From Klebsiella michiganensis (GTDB lineage: Bacteria > Pseudomonadota > Gammaproteobacteria > Enterobacterales > Enterobacteriaceae), in the NCBI RefSeq assembly GCF_002925905.1, contig NZ_PRDB01000004.1, positions 62,001 to 126,000 on the forward strand: 64,000 bases of DNA, written 5' to 3'. The notes under the pieces are model-generated. The model did not search any database. It was not told the origin of the DNA and saw only the letters and a program-made list of their open reading frames with translations. Below, piece by piece: positions 1 to 9,570 of this stretch (position 1 is its first letter; each line of letters opens with the position of its first letter). The translations under genes were made by a program, and so were the position numbers.

Positions 1-351
1 CAGTGAGCCGGCGAGAGGCGGACGGCGGGAGCCGTTGGCGAACGCCTGCAGCGGCAGAATATTGTCGTTGACCACCTCGCGGAGAAAACGCAGGGAGAAG
101 ATTTCGTAGGCCATGCCGACATCGGTGAAAACAAAACCGTAGGTGAGGAACAGAAAGCGGCGCGCGAACTCCACGCACTGCCATTTGTGCCCCATATACT
201 CATTACCGATATAGCTGCGGAACGTGGCGTCATCCGGATAATCTTGCGGATTTAAGCTACTGTAATTAGAAGAATAAATCGCCACGCCGCCCGGTGCGTA
301 GCCTAATAGTGTACCAAACGGGGCGTCACTGCTTGTGGAACCTTTGCTCAT
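1..351 (-). CDS. gss: Glutathionylspermidine synthetase/amidase, N-terminal part (cut by window edge)
   Basis: The first 117 codons of a gene that runs off the left edge. The translation closely matches the start of E. coli Gss/Gsp, the bifunctional enzyme that makes and hydrolyses glutathionylspermidine. Only the N-terminal CHAP-type amidase domain is visible. The sequence GHKWQCVEFARR places the catalytic cysteine at residue 59, the position known for E. coli. The ATG is at 349-351. The gene diverges from the thioredoxin-fold gene at 559 across about 200 bp. The ATP-grasp synthetase half lies outside the window. The identity is secure. Confidence 0.95.
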   Translation of the reverse strand, partial: MSKGSTSSDAPFGTLLGYAPGGVAIYSSNYSSLNPQDYPDDATFRSYIGNEYMGHKWQCVEFARRFLFLTYGFVFTDVGMAYEIFSLRFLREVVNDNILPLQAFANGSRRPPLAGSL

Positions 352-558
352 TTAGCCTGACCTCAAATTAATGCAGCCCGGGCAGTTGGCGAAACAAAAC
401 TCCCTCTTCTTATCCTGCCGCAGGCACTTACCAGACAGAGGTGGAATGATGATACCACTCATTCGATTCGCTAATCGTGCCCTTAAGGAAAATAAGCCTG
501 CGCCCCCGGGCAAAAGTGATATCGTTATTTGAGATAAAAAAACAATCAGGAGTCGACA

Positions 559-1119
559 ATGAGCACACCATCGCATCTGACCGCCCAACCGCTGGTCTGG
601 GGGCATGGCCCCCGCACCTTTGAGGTGTTCCTCGAACCCACCTGTCCTTTCTCCGTGCGGGCATTTAATAAGCTTGATGACCTGCTGGATGAAGTTGGCG
701 CGGATAACGTGACGATCAAAATTCGTCTGCAGTCTCAACCGTGGCATCTGTTTTCCGGCGTCATCGTCCGCTGCATTCTCGCAGCCTCAACCCTGCCGCA
801 CGGCCGCGAGCAGGCGCATAAGGTGCTTAAAGCCGTCGCCGACCACCGTGAAGAGTTTGAGTTTACCGACCACTGCAGCGGGCCGAACATGAACGCCACG
901 CCGCAGCAGATTATCGAGCGTATCGAACGCTATAGCCACGTCTCGCTGGCCGCGGCGTTTGCCCGCCCGGAGCTGCAAAACGAGATCAAATGGCATAGCA
1001 AGTACGCGCGCCAGAACGGCATCCACGTGTCGCCGACCTTTGTGGTTAACGGCCTGGTGCAGGCGGATCTCGGCAGCGGCGACGACGTCAGCGTATGGGC
1101 CGCGCGGATTCTGGCTTAG
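559..1119 (+). CDS. DsbA/thioredoxin-fold protein with a single active-site cysteine
   Basis: A 186-residue protein with a thioredoxin-like fold of the DsbA type. It has a beta-strand followed by EPTCPFS at residues 27-33, and a cis-proline loop HVSPTFVVNG near residue 150. The usual CxxC is reduced to Cys-Pro-Phe-Ser (C29), so it looks monothiol. There is no signal peptide, so it is probably cytoplasmic. Two further cysteines lie near residues 74 and 103. AGGAG precedes the ATG at a normal distance. It sits between gss and yghU, both glutathione-linked, so a glutathione-dependent redox role is likely, but this is inferred from context. E. coli K-12 has no gene here. Confidence 0.8.
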   Translation: MSTPSHLTAQPLVWGHGPRTFEVFLEPTCPFSVRAFNKLDDLLDEVGADNVTIKIRLQSQPWHLFSGVIVRCILAASTLPHGREQAHKVLKAVADHREEFEFTDHCSGPNMNATPQQIIERIERYSHVSLAAAFARPELQNEIKWHSKYARQNGIHVSPTFVVNGLVQADLGSGDDVSVWAARILA

Positions 1120-1191
1120 TACGACTCTCCCGCGCCGGCGCGGTAACGCCAGCGACACGACATCAACACCTCACTAAAAAGGCAGATCAGC

Positions 1192-2058
1192 ATGTCAGAG
1201 AATAACTACCAGCCACCTAAAGTGTGGGAATGGAAGCAAAACAACGGCGGCGCATTCGCCAATATCAACCGTCCCGTCTCCGGCGCAACGCACGATCGGG
1301 AGCTGCCGGTGGGCGCGCATCCGCTTCAGCTCTATTCGCTGGGGACGCCCAACGGCCAGAAAGTGACCATTATGCTGGAAGAGCTGCTGGCGTTAGGCGT
1401 CAGCGGCGCGGAGTACGACGCCTGGCTGATTCGCATCGGCGAAGGCGATCAGTTCTCCAGCGGCTTTGTCGAGGTTAATCCGAACTCAAAAATCCCCGCG
1501 CTCCGCGACCACTCCACCACTCCGCCGACCCGCGTTTTTGAATCCGGCAGCATCCTGCTCTATCTGGCGGAAAAGTTCGGCTTCTTCCTGCCCAAAGATC
1601 CGGCAGGCCGCGCCGAAACCCTCAACTGGCTGTTCTGGCTGCAGGGCTCGGCCCCGTTCCTCGGCGGCGGCTTTGGCCACTTCTTCAGCTATGCGCCGGT
1701 GAAAATCGAATACGCGATCGACCGCTTTACGATGGAAGCCAAGCGCCAGCTTGACGTGCTGGACAAGCAGCTTGCCCGCGGCCGTTTTGTGGCAGGAGAG
1801 GAGTACACCATCGCCGACATGGCCATCTGGCCGTGGTACGGCAACGTGGTGCTGGGGAATGTTTACAACGCCGCCGAGTTCCTGGATGCCGGTAGCTATA
1901 AAAACGTGCTGCGCTGGGCGCAGGATGTGGGTAAGCGCCCCGCCGTTCAGCGCGGGCGGATGGTTAACCGCACCTCAGGCCCGCTCAACGAGCAGCTTCA
2001 CGAGCGCCATGACGCCAGCGACTTCGACACGCAAACCGAAGATAAACGCCAGGCGTAG
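1192..2058 (+). CDS. yghU: Glutathione S-transferase-like disulfide-bond oxidoreductase YghU
   Basis: A 288-residue protein matching E. coli YghU over its whole length. Residues about 45-130 form the N-terminal thioredoxin fold that binds glutathione (LGTPNGQKVTIMLEEL, then NSKIPAL and the ESGSILLYLAEKFG helix). Residues about 140-265 form the all-helical GST domain (FVAGEEYTIADMAIWPWYG). Family members reduce organic disulfides and peroxides with glutathione. It follows the DsbA-like gene by 72 bp on the same strand and may be co-transcribed with it. A strong terminator hairpin lies directly after the stop codon. Confidence 0.95.
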   Translation: MSENNYQPPKVWEWKQNNGGAFANINRPVSGATHDRELPVGAHPLQLYSLGTPNGQKVTIMLEELLALGVSGAEYDAWLIRIGEGDQFSSGFVEVNPNSKIPALRDHSTTPPTRVFESGSILLYLAEKFGFFLPKDPAGRAETLNWLFWLQGSAPFLGGGFGHFFSYAPVKIEYAIDRFTMEAKRQLDVLDKQLARGRFVAGEEYTIADMAIWPWYGNVVLGNVYNAAEFLDAGSYKNVLRWAQDVGKRPAVQRGRMVNRTSGPLNEQLHERHDASDFDTQTEDKRQA

Positions 2059-2070
2059 CGCCCATGCCCG

Positions 2071-2096
2071 CCGGAGGCTTCCGCCTCCGGTTTTTA
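2071..2096 (+). terminator. Terminator after yghU
   Basis: An 8-bp perfect stem, CCGGAGGC/GCCTCCGG, with a 4-nt loop is followed by five Ts. It overlaps the stop codon of convergent yghX, so it ends yghU transcription while reaching into the other gene's 3' end. Confidence 0.85.
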
Positions 2097-2984
2097 GCGC
2101 AAATACTTCTCAAACCACGCCAGCGTGCGTTGCCAGGCCAGGTCAGCCGCGGCCCGGTCATAGCGCGGCGTGGAGTCATTATGAAAGCCGTGGTTAACAC
2201 CCTGATAAATATAGGCCTCGTAGACTTTATTGTGTGCCTTCAGCGCTTTTTCATAGGCGGGCCAGCCTTCATTAATGCCGCTATCGAGTCCGGCATAATG
2301 CAGCAGCAGCGGCGCTTTAATTTTATCGACCTCATTTAGCGGCGGCTGGCGGCCGTAAAACGGCACCGCGCAGGCCAGCTCAGGGATCGCCACCGCCGCC
2401 GCGTTGCTGACGCCGCCGCCGTAGCAGAACCCGGTGATACCGACCTTCCCCGTCGCCTGCGGATGCTTCGCCATAAACGCGACCGCCGCAAAGAAATCAT
2501 TCATCAGCTTCACGGGATCGACTTTCTGCTGTAGCGCGCGGCCTTCATCATCATTACCGGGATAGCCGCCGACGGAACTCAGGCCATCCGGCGCCAGCGC
2601 GATATAGCCCGCTTTCGCCACCCGCCGGGCAACGTCTTCAATATAGGGATTCAGGCCGCGATTCTCATGAACCACCACCACGGCGGGCGCTTTGTCGGCT
2701 ATTTTCACCGGCGTCACCTGATAAGCCCGCACTTCGCCGTGGCCGTCAGGAGAAGGGTAATGAATATACTCCGGACGGATATCCGGGTCGGTAAACGCCA
2801 CCTGCTCCGCCAGAGCATAGTCGGGCTTCAGCAGGTTAAACAGCGCCAGCGCGGTCATCCCGCCGACGGTATACTTCCCCGCCAGCTGGAGAAACTCGCG
2901 TTTGCTGATTTTGCCGTGGGCGTAGTAGTCATAGTATTCGAGCAGCTGCTGCGGAAAATCTTTGGCCGTTAGTCGCGTCATCAC
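2094..2984 (-). CDS. yghX: Dienelactone-hydrolase family alpha/beta hydrolase YghX, intact
   Basis: A 296-residue alpha/beta hydrolase of the dienelactone hydrolase family. The nucleophile elbow is GFCYGGG, with Cys instead of Ser as is normal in this family. The likely acid is in YAGLDSGIN and the histidine in GVNHGFHND. An N-terminal stretch SKREFLQLAGK followed by a hydrophobic segment resembles a Tat signal, but with Lys-Arg instead of Arg-Arg. The open reading frame is complete, whereas the E. coli K-12 copy is described as a pseudogene. The natural substrate is unknown. It follows yqhA on the same strand but lies beyond that gene's terminator. Confidence 0.88.
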   Translation of the reverse strand: MMTRLTAKDFPQQLLEYYDYYAHGKISKREFLQLAGKYTVGGMTALALFNLLKPDYALAEQVAFTDPDIRPEYIHYPSPDGHGEVRAYQVTPVKIADKAPAVVVVHENRGLNPYIEDVARRVAKAGYIALAPDGLSSVGGYPGNDDEGRALQQKVDPVKLMNDFFAAVAFMAKHPQATGKVGITGFCYGGGVSNAAAVAIPELACAVPFYGRQPPLNEVDKIKAPLLLHYAGLDSGINEGWPAYEKALKAHNKVYEAYIYQGVNHGFHNDSTPRYDRAAADLAWQRTLAWFEKYLR

Positions 2985-3063
2985 CCTGCCTCCGTTATTA
3001 AGCGCCCTTTAAGCAAAGCAGAAGCCCGGACATACGCCAGCGGAGAAAAGCAGAAACGGGGAG

Positions 3064-3092
3064 TAAAAAGCCCAGCGGCCAACACCGCCGGG
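3064..3092 (-). terminator. Terminator after yqhA
   Basis: On the minus strand an 8-bp stem (CCCGGCGG/CCGCTGGG, one G-U pair) with a 6-nt loop is followed by CTTTTTA. It begins about ten bases after the yqhA stop codon. Confidence 0.75.
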
Positions 3093-3102
3093 AGAGGAGG
3101 GA

Positions 3103-3597
3103 TCAGTGTTTCACTTTGGTCAGACGATCGAGGTAGCCCATCACAAAGGCCGACAGCACAAAGGTCAGGTGGATGATGACGTACCACATCAGCTTATTGT
3201 CCGGGACGTTTTTCGCATCCATAAACACCCGCAGCAGATGAATGGAAGAGATCGCCACGATGGAGGCGGCAACCTTATTTTTCAGCGAAGTGGCGTCCAT
3301 TTTGCCCAGCCAGCTGAGCTTCTCCTTGCCCTCGTTGATATCCAGCTGGGAAACAAAATTTTCATAGCCGGAGAACATCACCATCACCAGCAGACCGCCC
3401 ACCAGGGTCATATCCACCAGCGACAGCAGGGTCAGAATCATATCCGACTCACTGACGCTGAAAATATGCGGCAGTATGCGGAAGATCTCCTGAAAAAATT
3501 TGATCGTCAGCGCAATCAAACCGAGCGAAAGGCCAAAATAAACCGGCGCCAGCAGCCAGCGCGAGGCGTACATAGCATTTTCCAGAAAGCGTTCCAT
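3103..3597 (-). CDS. yqhA: UPF0114 inner-membrane protein YqhA
   Basis: A 164-residue protein matching E. coli YqhA (UPF0114). Hydrophobic segments lie near residues 15-35, 53-75, 108-125 and 137-155, giving about four membrane spans with a short polar loop ([16 protein letters not shown]) between the second and third. Its function is not established. It is transcribed alone, with the exbBD terminator upstream and its own terminator downstream. Confidence 0.92.
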   Translation of the reverse strand: MERFLENAMYASRWLLAPVYFGLSLGLIALTIKFFQEIFRILPHIFSVSESDMILTLLSLVDMTLVGGLLVMVMFSGYENFVSQLDINEGKEKLSWLGKMDATSLKNKVAASIVAISSIHLLRVFMDAKNVPDNKLMWYVIIHLTFVLSAFVMGYLDRLTKVKH

Positions 3598-3692
3598 AAG
3601 ATCCTGTCAGTTAACATAAACGGCCGCCATTATACCGCAACAGGGCAACGTTATAGCAACAGGCGTCCAACAAGAGAGCGATTCGAGGAGAT

Positions 3693-3719
3693 AAAAAAGG
3701 CTGGCGCAAGGCCAGCCTG
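3693..3719 (-). terminator. Terminator after exbBD
   Basis: On the minus strand the 8-bp perfect stem AGGCTGGC/GCCAGCCT with a 5-nt loop runs into a T-tract. It begins about 20 bases after the exbD stop. Confidence 0.85.
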
Positions 3720-3739
3720 AGAAGATGGGTGGAGAGAGG

Positions 3740-4165
3740 TTACTTCGCTTTGACGGTTTCTTCGCCCACCAGGCCAATCTTCAGATAGCCCGCCTGGTGC
3801 AGGGTATCCATAACCTTCATCATCGTCTCGTAGTCCACGGTTTTATCCGCGCGGAAGAAGACGGTGGTGTCTTTCTTGCCTTCGGTCAGCGCATCCAGCG
3901 AGGCGATCATGCTCTCGTCGGTAATGGGGTCATTGCCGAGGAACATGGTTTTATCCGCCTTCACCGACAGATAGATCGGCTTTTCCGGACGCGGCTGCGG
4001 CTGGCTGGAGGAAGCAGGCAGATTCACCTTCACGTCGACGGTAGCCAGCGGCGCCGCCACCATAAAGATGATTAACAGCACCAGCATGACGTCGATAAAC
4101 GGCGTCACGTTGATGTCGTGCATTTCGCCGTTATCATCGAGGTTTTCGTTAAAATGCATCGCCAT
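3740..4165 (-). CDS. exbD: TonB-system energizer protein ExbD
   Basis: A 141-residue protein that works with ExbB and TonB to pass the proton-motive force to outer-membrane receptors for siderophores and vitamin B12. It has a short cytoplasmic N-terminus, one transmembrane helix at about residues 22-43 carrying the proton-pathway aspartate D25 (NVTPFIDVMLV), and a periplasmic domain. Length and sequence match E. coli. It follows exbB with a 6-bp gap, so the pair is one operon, controlled by the Fur box at 4967. Confidence 0.97.
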   Translation of the reverse strand: MAMHFNENLDDNGEMHDINVTPFIDVMLVLLIIFMVAAPLATVDVKVNLPASSSQPQPRPEKPIYLSVKADKTMFLGNDPITDESMIASLDALTEGKKDTTVFFRADKTVDYETMMKVMDTLHQAGYLKIGLVGEETVKAK

Positions 4166-4171
4166 AAAGCA

Positions 4172-4903
4172 TTAACCTACGCGTAGTTTCTGGGCGGTAC
4201 GTACCGGCTTAACGCCGCTGGCGCTCAGGTCCAGGTCGCGGCTTTGCAGCAGCAGAACCTGGGCGGCGACATCGCCAAGGGACGCTTTGTAGCTGGCGAT
4301 CATGCGGGCAAAAATGTTGTAGATGACCACCGCCGGAATCGCAGCGAACAGGCCAATTGCCGTGGCCAGCAGCGCTTCCGCGATACCCGGAGCAACCACC
4401 GCCAGGTTAGTGGTCTGGGTCTGGGCAATCCCGATAAAGCTGTTCATGATGCCCCAGACGGTACCAAACAGGCCGACGAACGGGGAAATCGCGCCGATGG
4501 TCGCCAGATAACCGTTGCCGCGTCCCATGTAACGACCCACCGCCGCCACGCGACGCTCCAGTCGGAAACCGGTACGTTCTTTAATGCCTTCGTTATCTTC
4601 AGAACCCGCGGAAAGCTCCAGCTCGTTCTGCGCCTCGTTGATCAAGCGCGAGGTCAGGCTTTTCGCATCGAAACCGTTAGCGATGTCGCTGGCCTGGTCG
4701 AGAGAGCGTGCTTCAGCAACCAGCTGCTGTTCGCGCTTGAGGCGGCGCTTGCTGGCCAGGATCTCTGCGCCTTTGCCGAAAAAGATAGCCCATGTGACTA
4801 CCGACGCCAGAATCAGGCCGATCATCACTACCTTAACGACAATATCGGCATGATGATACATACCCCAAACGGAGAGATCCGCCTGCATCAAATTATTACC
4901 CAC
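4172..4903 (-). CDS. exbB: TonB-system channel protein ExbB
   Basis: A 243-residue MotA/TolQ/ExbB-family inner-membrane protein with three membrane spans: about residues 20-40, then the pair around ATIGAISPFVGLFGTVWGI and LLATAIGLFAAIPAVVIYN. A long cytoplasmic loop separates the first and second spans. It forms the pentameric channel that houses ExbD. First gene of the exbBD operon; a Fur-box-like sequence lies about 65 bp upstream, so repression by iron is expected as in E. coli. Confidence 0.97.
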   Translation of the reverse strand: MGNNLMQADLSVWGMYHHADIVVKVVMIGLILASVVTWAIFFGKGAEILASKRRLKREQQLVAEARSLDQASDIANGFDAKSLTSRLINEAQNELELSAGSEDNEGIKERTGFRLERRVAAVGRYMGRGNGYLATIGAISPFVGLFGTVWGIMNSFIGIAQTQTTNLAVVAPGIAEALLATAIGLFAAIPAVVIYNIFARMIASYKASLGDVAAQVLLLQSRDLDLSASGVKPVRTAQKLRVG

Positions 4904-4966
4904 ACTGTATCTCCAGGACGTAAATCACAAAATCTGCGCACAATAATATCAAAACGACATCGAATT

Positions 4967-4985
4967 GATAGTGGTTCTCATTAGT
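4967..4985 (-). promoter_or_regulatory. Fur box in front of exbB
   Basis: GATAGTGGTTCTCATTAGT matches the 19-bp Fur consensus at 13 positions by eye, with both hexamer cores recognisable. It lies 64 bp upstream of the exbB ATG. Fur control of exbBD is known in E. coli; here it is inferred. Confidence 0.7.
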
Positions 4986-5119
4986 ATTTACACTGTGCAG
5001 CAAATCACGTTTATTTTCCTTGCGCTTACGCAGTAAAAAAGTTGCTGACCCCGCCGTTGATAAAATTTTTACCTGTATCCGCCGCGACCCGGTACATCAA
5101 CGGGCATTCATGTTAGTTT

Positions 5120-6342
<1,223 letters not shown>

Positions 6343-6364
6343 AGTGACAGTCAGTGGCAACAAT

Positions 6365-6396
6365 AGCGGACGTTTTTTAGAAAAACGGCCGCTTTA
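6365..6396 (+). terminator. Possible terminator between metC and yghB
   Basis: An inverted repeat, AGCGGACGTTTTT against AAAAACGGCCGCT (one internal mismatch), forms a stem of about 12 bp followed by a short T-rich run. It lies 23 bp past the metC stop. Confidence 0.5.
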
Positions 6397-6474
6397 GTTG
6401 CGCCCGGGATCAAGGTGCCCGAGCCTCTTCAGGAGTACACTAGACAAAAAACACGGTACCACTTAGGAAAGTCC

Positions 6475-7134
6475 ATGGTTGTCATTCAAGAAATTGTCGC
6501 CGCGCTGTGGCAGCATGATTTTGCCGCGTTGGCAAACCCCCACGTTGTGGGCGTTGTATATCTGGTCATGTTCGCAACCCTGTTTCTGGAAAACGGTCTG
6601 CTGCCCGCCTCATTTTTACCGGGCGATAGCCTGCTGCTGCTCGCCGGGGCGCTCATCGCCAAAGGCGTAATGGACTTTGTACCTACGGTCGCCATTTTAA
6701 CCGCCGCGGCCAGCCTCGGCTGCTGGCTGAGCTATATCCAGGGGCGCTGGCTGGGTAACACCGTTACGGTTAAGCGCTGGCTTGGGCATCTGCCGCATAA
6801 GTACCATCAGCGGGCAACCTGCATGTTTGACAAACACGGCCTGCTGGCGCTGCTGGCCGGGCGTTTCCTGGCGTTTGTTCGCACCCTTCTGCCTACCATG
6901 GCGGGCATTTCCGGGCTGCCAAACCGCCGCTTCCAGTTCTTCAACTGGCTGAGCGCGCTGCTGTGGGTTGGCGTAGTCACCGGTCTGGGCTATGCGCTGA
7001 GCATGATTCCCTTCGTTAAGCGCCATGAAGATCAGGTTATGACCTGCCTGATGATTCTGCCTATCGCGCTGCTGATCGCCGGGCTGCTCGGTACGGTTAT
7101 CGTGGTGATTAAAAAGAAATACTGTAACGCCTGA
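6475..7134 (+). CDS. yghB: DedA-family inner-membrane protein YghB
   Basis: A 219-residue DedA/SNARE-associated family membrane protein almost identical in layout to E. coli YghB. Visible motifs are [14 protein letters not shown] near residues 38-51 and [16 protein letters not shown] near 141-156, including the conserved acidic and arginine residues thought to be essential. YghB and its paralogue YqjA support membrane homeostasis, cell division and Tat export in E. coli. The ATG at 6475 was chosen over an upstream in-frame codon because AGGAAAG precedes it and it matches the E. coli N-terminus. Confidence 0.95.
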   Translation: MVVIQEIVAALWQHDFAALANPHVVGVVYLVMFATLFLENGLLPASFLPGDSLLLLAGALIAKGVMDFVPTVAILTAAASLGCWLSYIQGRWLGNTVTVKRWLGHLPHKYHQRATCMFDKHGLLALLAGRFLAFVRTLLPTMAGISGLPNRRFQFFNWLSALLWVGVVTGLGYALSMIPFVKRHEDQVMTCLMILPIALLIAGLLGTVIVVIKKKYCNA

Positions 7135-7144
7135 TCGTTTACCG

Positions 7145-7166
7145 GGGCGGCGCGAATTCGCCGCCC
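7145..7166. terminator. Hairpin between convergent yghB and yqhC
   Basis: An 8-bp perfect stem, GGGCGGCG/CGCCGCCC, with loop CGAATT lies in the 44-bp gap between two convergent genes. There is no clear T-tract on either strand, so it is at best a weak bidirectional terminator. Confidence 0.4.
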
Positions 7167-7178
7167 TTACATCGTTCG

Positions 7179-8078
7179 TCACATCCCCTGAATCGTTCTG
7201 ATACGCGCCGCATCCTCCCCCGGCGTCATGCCGAAATAACGCTTAAACTCGCGGCTGAACTGCGACGCGCTTTCATACCCCACCCGCATCGCCGCCGCGC
7301 TGGCCTTCATACCATCGTGGATCATCAGCATGCGCGCTTTATGCAGGCGATAGGTTTTCAGGTATTGCAGCGGGGAGGTGCTGGTGACCGATTTAAAGTT
7401 ATGGTGGAACGCCGAGACGCTCATATTCGCTTCCGCCGCCAGCTGATCGACGCTGAGGTTCTCTGTGTACTGGCTTTCAATACGCTTCAATACGCGGCTA
7501 ATCAGGCTGAAGTGGGTCTGACGACTGACCAGCGCCAGCAGCGCCCCCCCGCACGGCCCGGTCAGCACGTGATAGAGAATTTCGCGGATAATCTGTTTGC
7601 CAAGAATGCGCGCGTCCAGCGGGCGCTCCATGACATCCAGCAGGCGCTCCGCCGCGCACAATATCTCTTCGGACAGTACCGCAGAGTTGATCCCGCTCGA
7701 CGCCATGGACGGCTGAAACTGCTCATCTTCCCCGATATCCATCAGCAGTTCTTGCAGCTGAAGAATATCGACGTTCAGCCGAATCCCCGCCAGCGGGACT
7801 TCCGGAGTGGCGAAGGTTTCGCATTCAAACGGCAGCGGTACCGTCAGCAGCAGATACTCATTGGTGTCATAGCGAAAGGTACGCTCGTTAATGTAGCCAA
7901 TTTTATGCCCGGAAAAGAGAAAAACGATCCCCGGCTGATACATAACCGGCGTGCGCGTCCCCGGCTGGGTACCGTACAGCAGGCGAATATCCGGCAGCAG
8001 AGCACTAAGAATTTCTTCTTTATCTTTCAGCTGATTAACCTTATGCGTTAATAGCTGGCATATCTCAGCGCGGTTCAT
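7179..8078 (-). CDS. yqhC: AraC-family activator YqhC of yqhD-dkgA
   Basis: A 299-residue AraC/XylS regulator. The N-terminal cupin-like AraC_N domain spans about residues 20-180. The C-terminal double helix-turn-helix spans about 190-290 ([20 protein letters not shown], then [20 protein letters not shown]). In E. coli YqhC senses reactive aldehydes such as glyoxal and methylglyoxal and activates yqhD and dkgA. It is divergent from yqhD across about 195 bp, which must hold the operator. Confidence 0.94.
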   Translation of the reverse strand: MNRAEICQLLTHKVNQLKDKEEILSALLPDIRLLYGTQPGTRTPVMYQPGIVFLFSGHKIGYINERTFRYDTNEYLLLTVPLPFECETFATPEVPLAGIRLNVDILQLQELLMDIGEDEQFQPSMASSGINSAVLSEEILCAAERLLDVMERPLDARILGKQIIREILYHVLTGPCGGALLALVSRQTHFSLISRVLKRIESQYTENLSVDQLAAEANMSVSAFHHNFKSVTSTSPLQYLKTYRLHKARMLMIHDGMKASAAAMRVGYESASQFSREFKRYFGMTPGEDAARIRTIQGM

Positions 8079-8274
8079 TTATCGTGCTTCTCCGAACGTT
8101 TTTATACCTTCGCATTGTGCGCACTTCCGGCGAATTTCTCCAGCCCCAAGGAGAAATGGGCAAGACAACGGCAGGAATGTGCATTGAGGGGAACGGCCCG
8201 CGGGAACACAATGTCCGTCATCTGGCAGAGGTATTGTCTCTGTTGGCGGTTTTATCTATTTGAGGGCACCAGCC

Positions 8275-9438
8275 ATGAATAATTTCGACCTACATACCCC
8301 AACCCGCATTCTGTTCGGTAAAGGCGCGATTGAAAATCTGCGCGATCAAATCCCGGCGGATGCACGCGTGCTTGTCACCTACGGCGGCGGTAGCGTGAAG
8401 AAAACCGGCGTGCTTGATCAGGTTCTGAGCGCGCTGAACGGCATTGACGTTCGGGAATTTGGCGGCATCGAGCCAAACCCGTCCTACGAAACGCTGATGA
8501 ACGCGGTGAAAATCGCGCGTGATGAAAAGATCACTTTCCTGTTGGCGGTGGGCGGCGGCTCCGTTCTCGACGGCACCAAATTCATCGCCGCGGCGGCCCA
8601 CTATGCGGCCGATAGCGATCCGTGGGAAATCCTCGAAACCTACGGCAGCAAAGTGGCCAGCGCTATCCCGATGGGCTCCGTGCTGACGCTGCCGGCGACC
8701 GGTTCCGAATCCAATAAAGGCGCGGTGATCTCGCGTAAAACCACCGGCGACAAACGCGCGTTTATGTCCACCCACGTCCAGCCGGTGTTCGCTATTCTGG
8801 ATCCGGTTTACACCTACACCCTGCCGCCGCGCCAGGTGGCTAACGGCGTCGTTGACGCATTTGTCCATACCGTTGAGCAGTACGTTACCTATCCGGTCGA
8901 CGGCAAAATCCAGGACCGCTTTGCCGAAGGTATTCTGCTGACCCTGGTGGAAGACGGCCCGAAAGCGCTGAAAGAGCCGGAAAACTACGACGTTCGCGCC
9001 AATATTATGTGGGCGGCCACCCAGGCGCTGAACGGCCTGATTGGCGCAGGCGTGCCGCAGGACTGGGCGACCCATATGCTCGGCCACGAGCTGACCGCCA
9101 TGCACGGTCTCGATCACGCCCAGACGCTGGCTATCGTTCTGCCGGCCCTGTGGAATGAAAAACGCGATGCTAAACGCGCCAAGCTGCTGCAGTACGGCGC
9201 CCGCGTCTGGAACATCACCGAAGGTTCCGAGGAAGAGCGCATTGACGCCGCCATCGCCGCAACGCGTGATTTCTTCGAACAGATGGGCGTCCCGACGCGC
9301 CTTTCCGCCTACGGTCTGGATGGCAGCTCCATCCCGGCGCTGCTGGCGAAACTGGAAGAGCACGGCATGACCCAGCTCGGTGAAAATCAGGATATTACGC
9401 TGGACGTCAGCCGCCGTATTTACGAGGCTGCGCGCTAA
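8275..9438 (+). CDS. yqhD: NADPH-dependent broad-range aldehyde reductase YqhD
   Basis: A 387-residue iron-type (group III) alcohol dehydrogenase that reduces toxic short aldehydes with NADPH. The cofactor region is TYGGGSVKKTGV near residues 35-46 and GGGSVLDGTKF near 93-103. Metal ligands are D and H in VVDAFVHTVEQ (D194 and H198 by family numbering) and the histidines in HMLGHELTAMHGLDHAQ. The ATG at 8275 matches the E. coli start; an upstream TTG in frame is less likely. Activation by YqhC from the divergent gene is expected. The next gene, dkgA, has a related role. Confidence 0.96.
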   Translation: MNNFDLHTPTRILFGKGAIENLRDQIPADARVLVTYGGGSVKKTGVLDQVLSALNGIDVREFGGIEPNPSYETLMNAVKIARDEKITFLLAVGGGSVLDGTKFIAAAAHYAADSDPWEILETYGSKVASAIPMGSVLTLPATGSESNKGAVISRKTTGDKRAFMSTHVQPVFAILDPVYTYTLPPRQVANGVVDAFVHTVEQYVTYPVDGKIQDRFAEGILLTLVEDGPKALKEPENYDVRANIMWAATQALNGLIGAGVPQDWATHMLGHELTAMHGLDHAQTLAIVLPALWNEKRDAKRAKLLQYGARVWNITEGSEEERIDAAIAATRDFFEQMGVPTRLSAYGLDGSSIPALLAKLEEHGMTQLGENQDITLDVSRRIYEAAR

Positions 9439-9526
9439 TCAACGCCCTCTCCGACGCGTAAACTCGCGCAAAGGAGAGGAGTTTAACTACCGTTTTTAGC
9501 TATTTCGTCCAGACTTAATGCTACCC

Positions 9527-9550
9527 CTCAGCGGAATTTATTCCGCTGAG
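9527..9550 (+). terminator. Hairpin between yqhD and dkgA
   Basis: CTCAGCGGAA/TTCCGCTGAG is a 10-bp perfect stem with a 4-nt TTTA loop, followed by TTCATT. A second, weaker stem (CTCTCC/GGAGAG) lies at 9447-9478. It could attenuate dkgA or protect the yqhD message 3' end. Confidence 0.5.
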
Positions 9551-9570
9551 TTCATTAACAGGAGGAAGGC

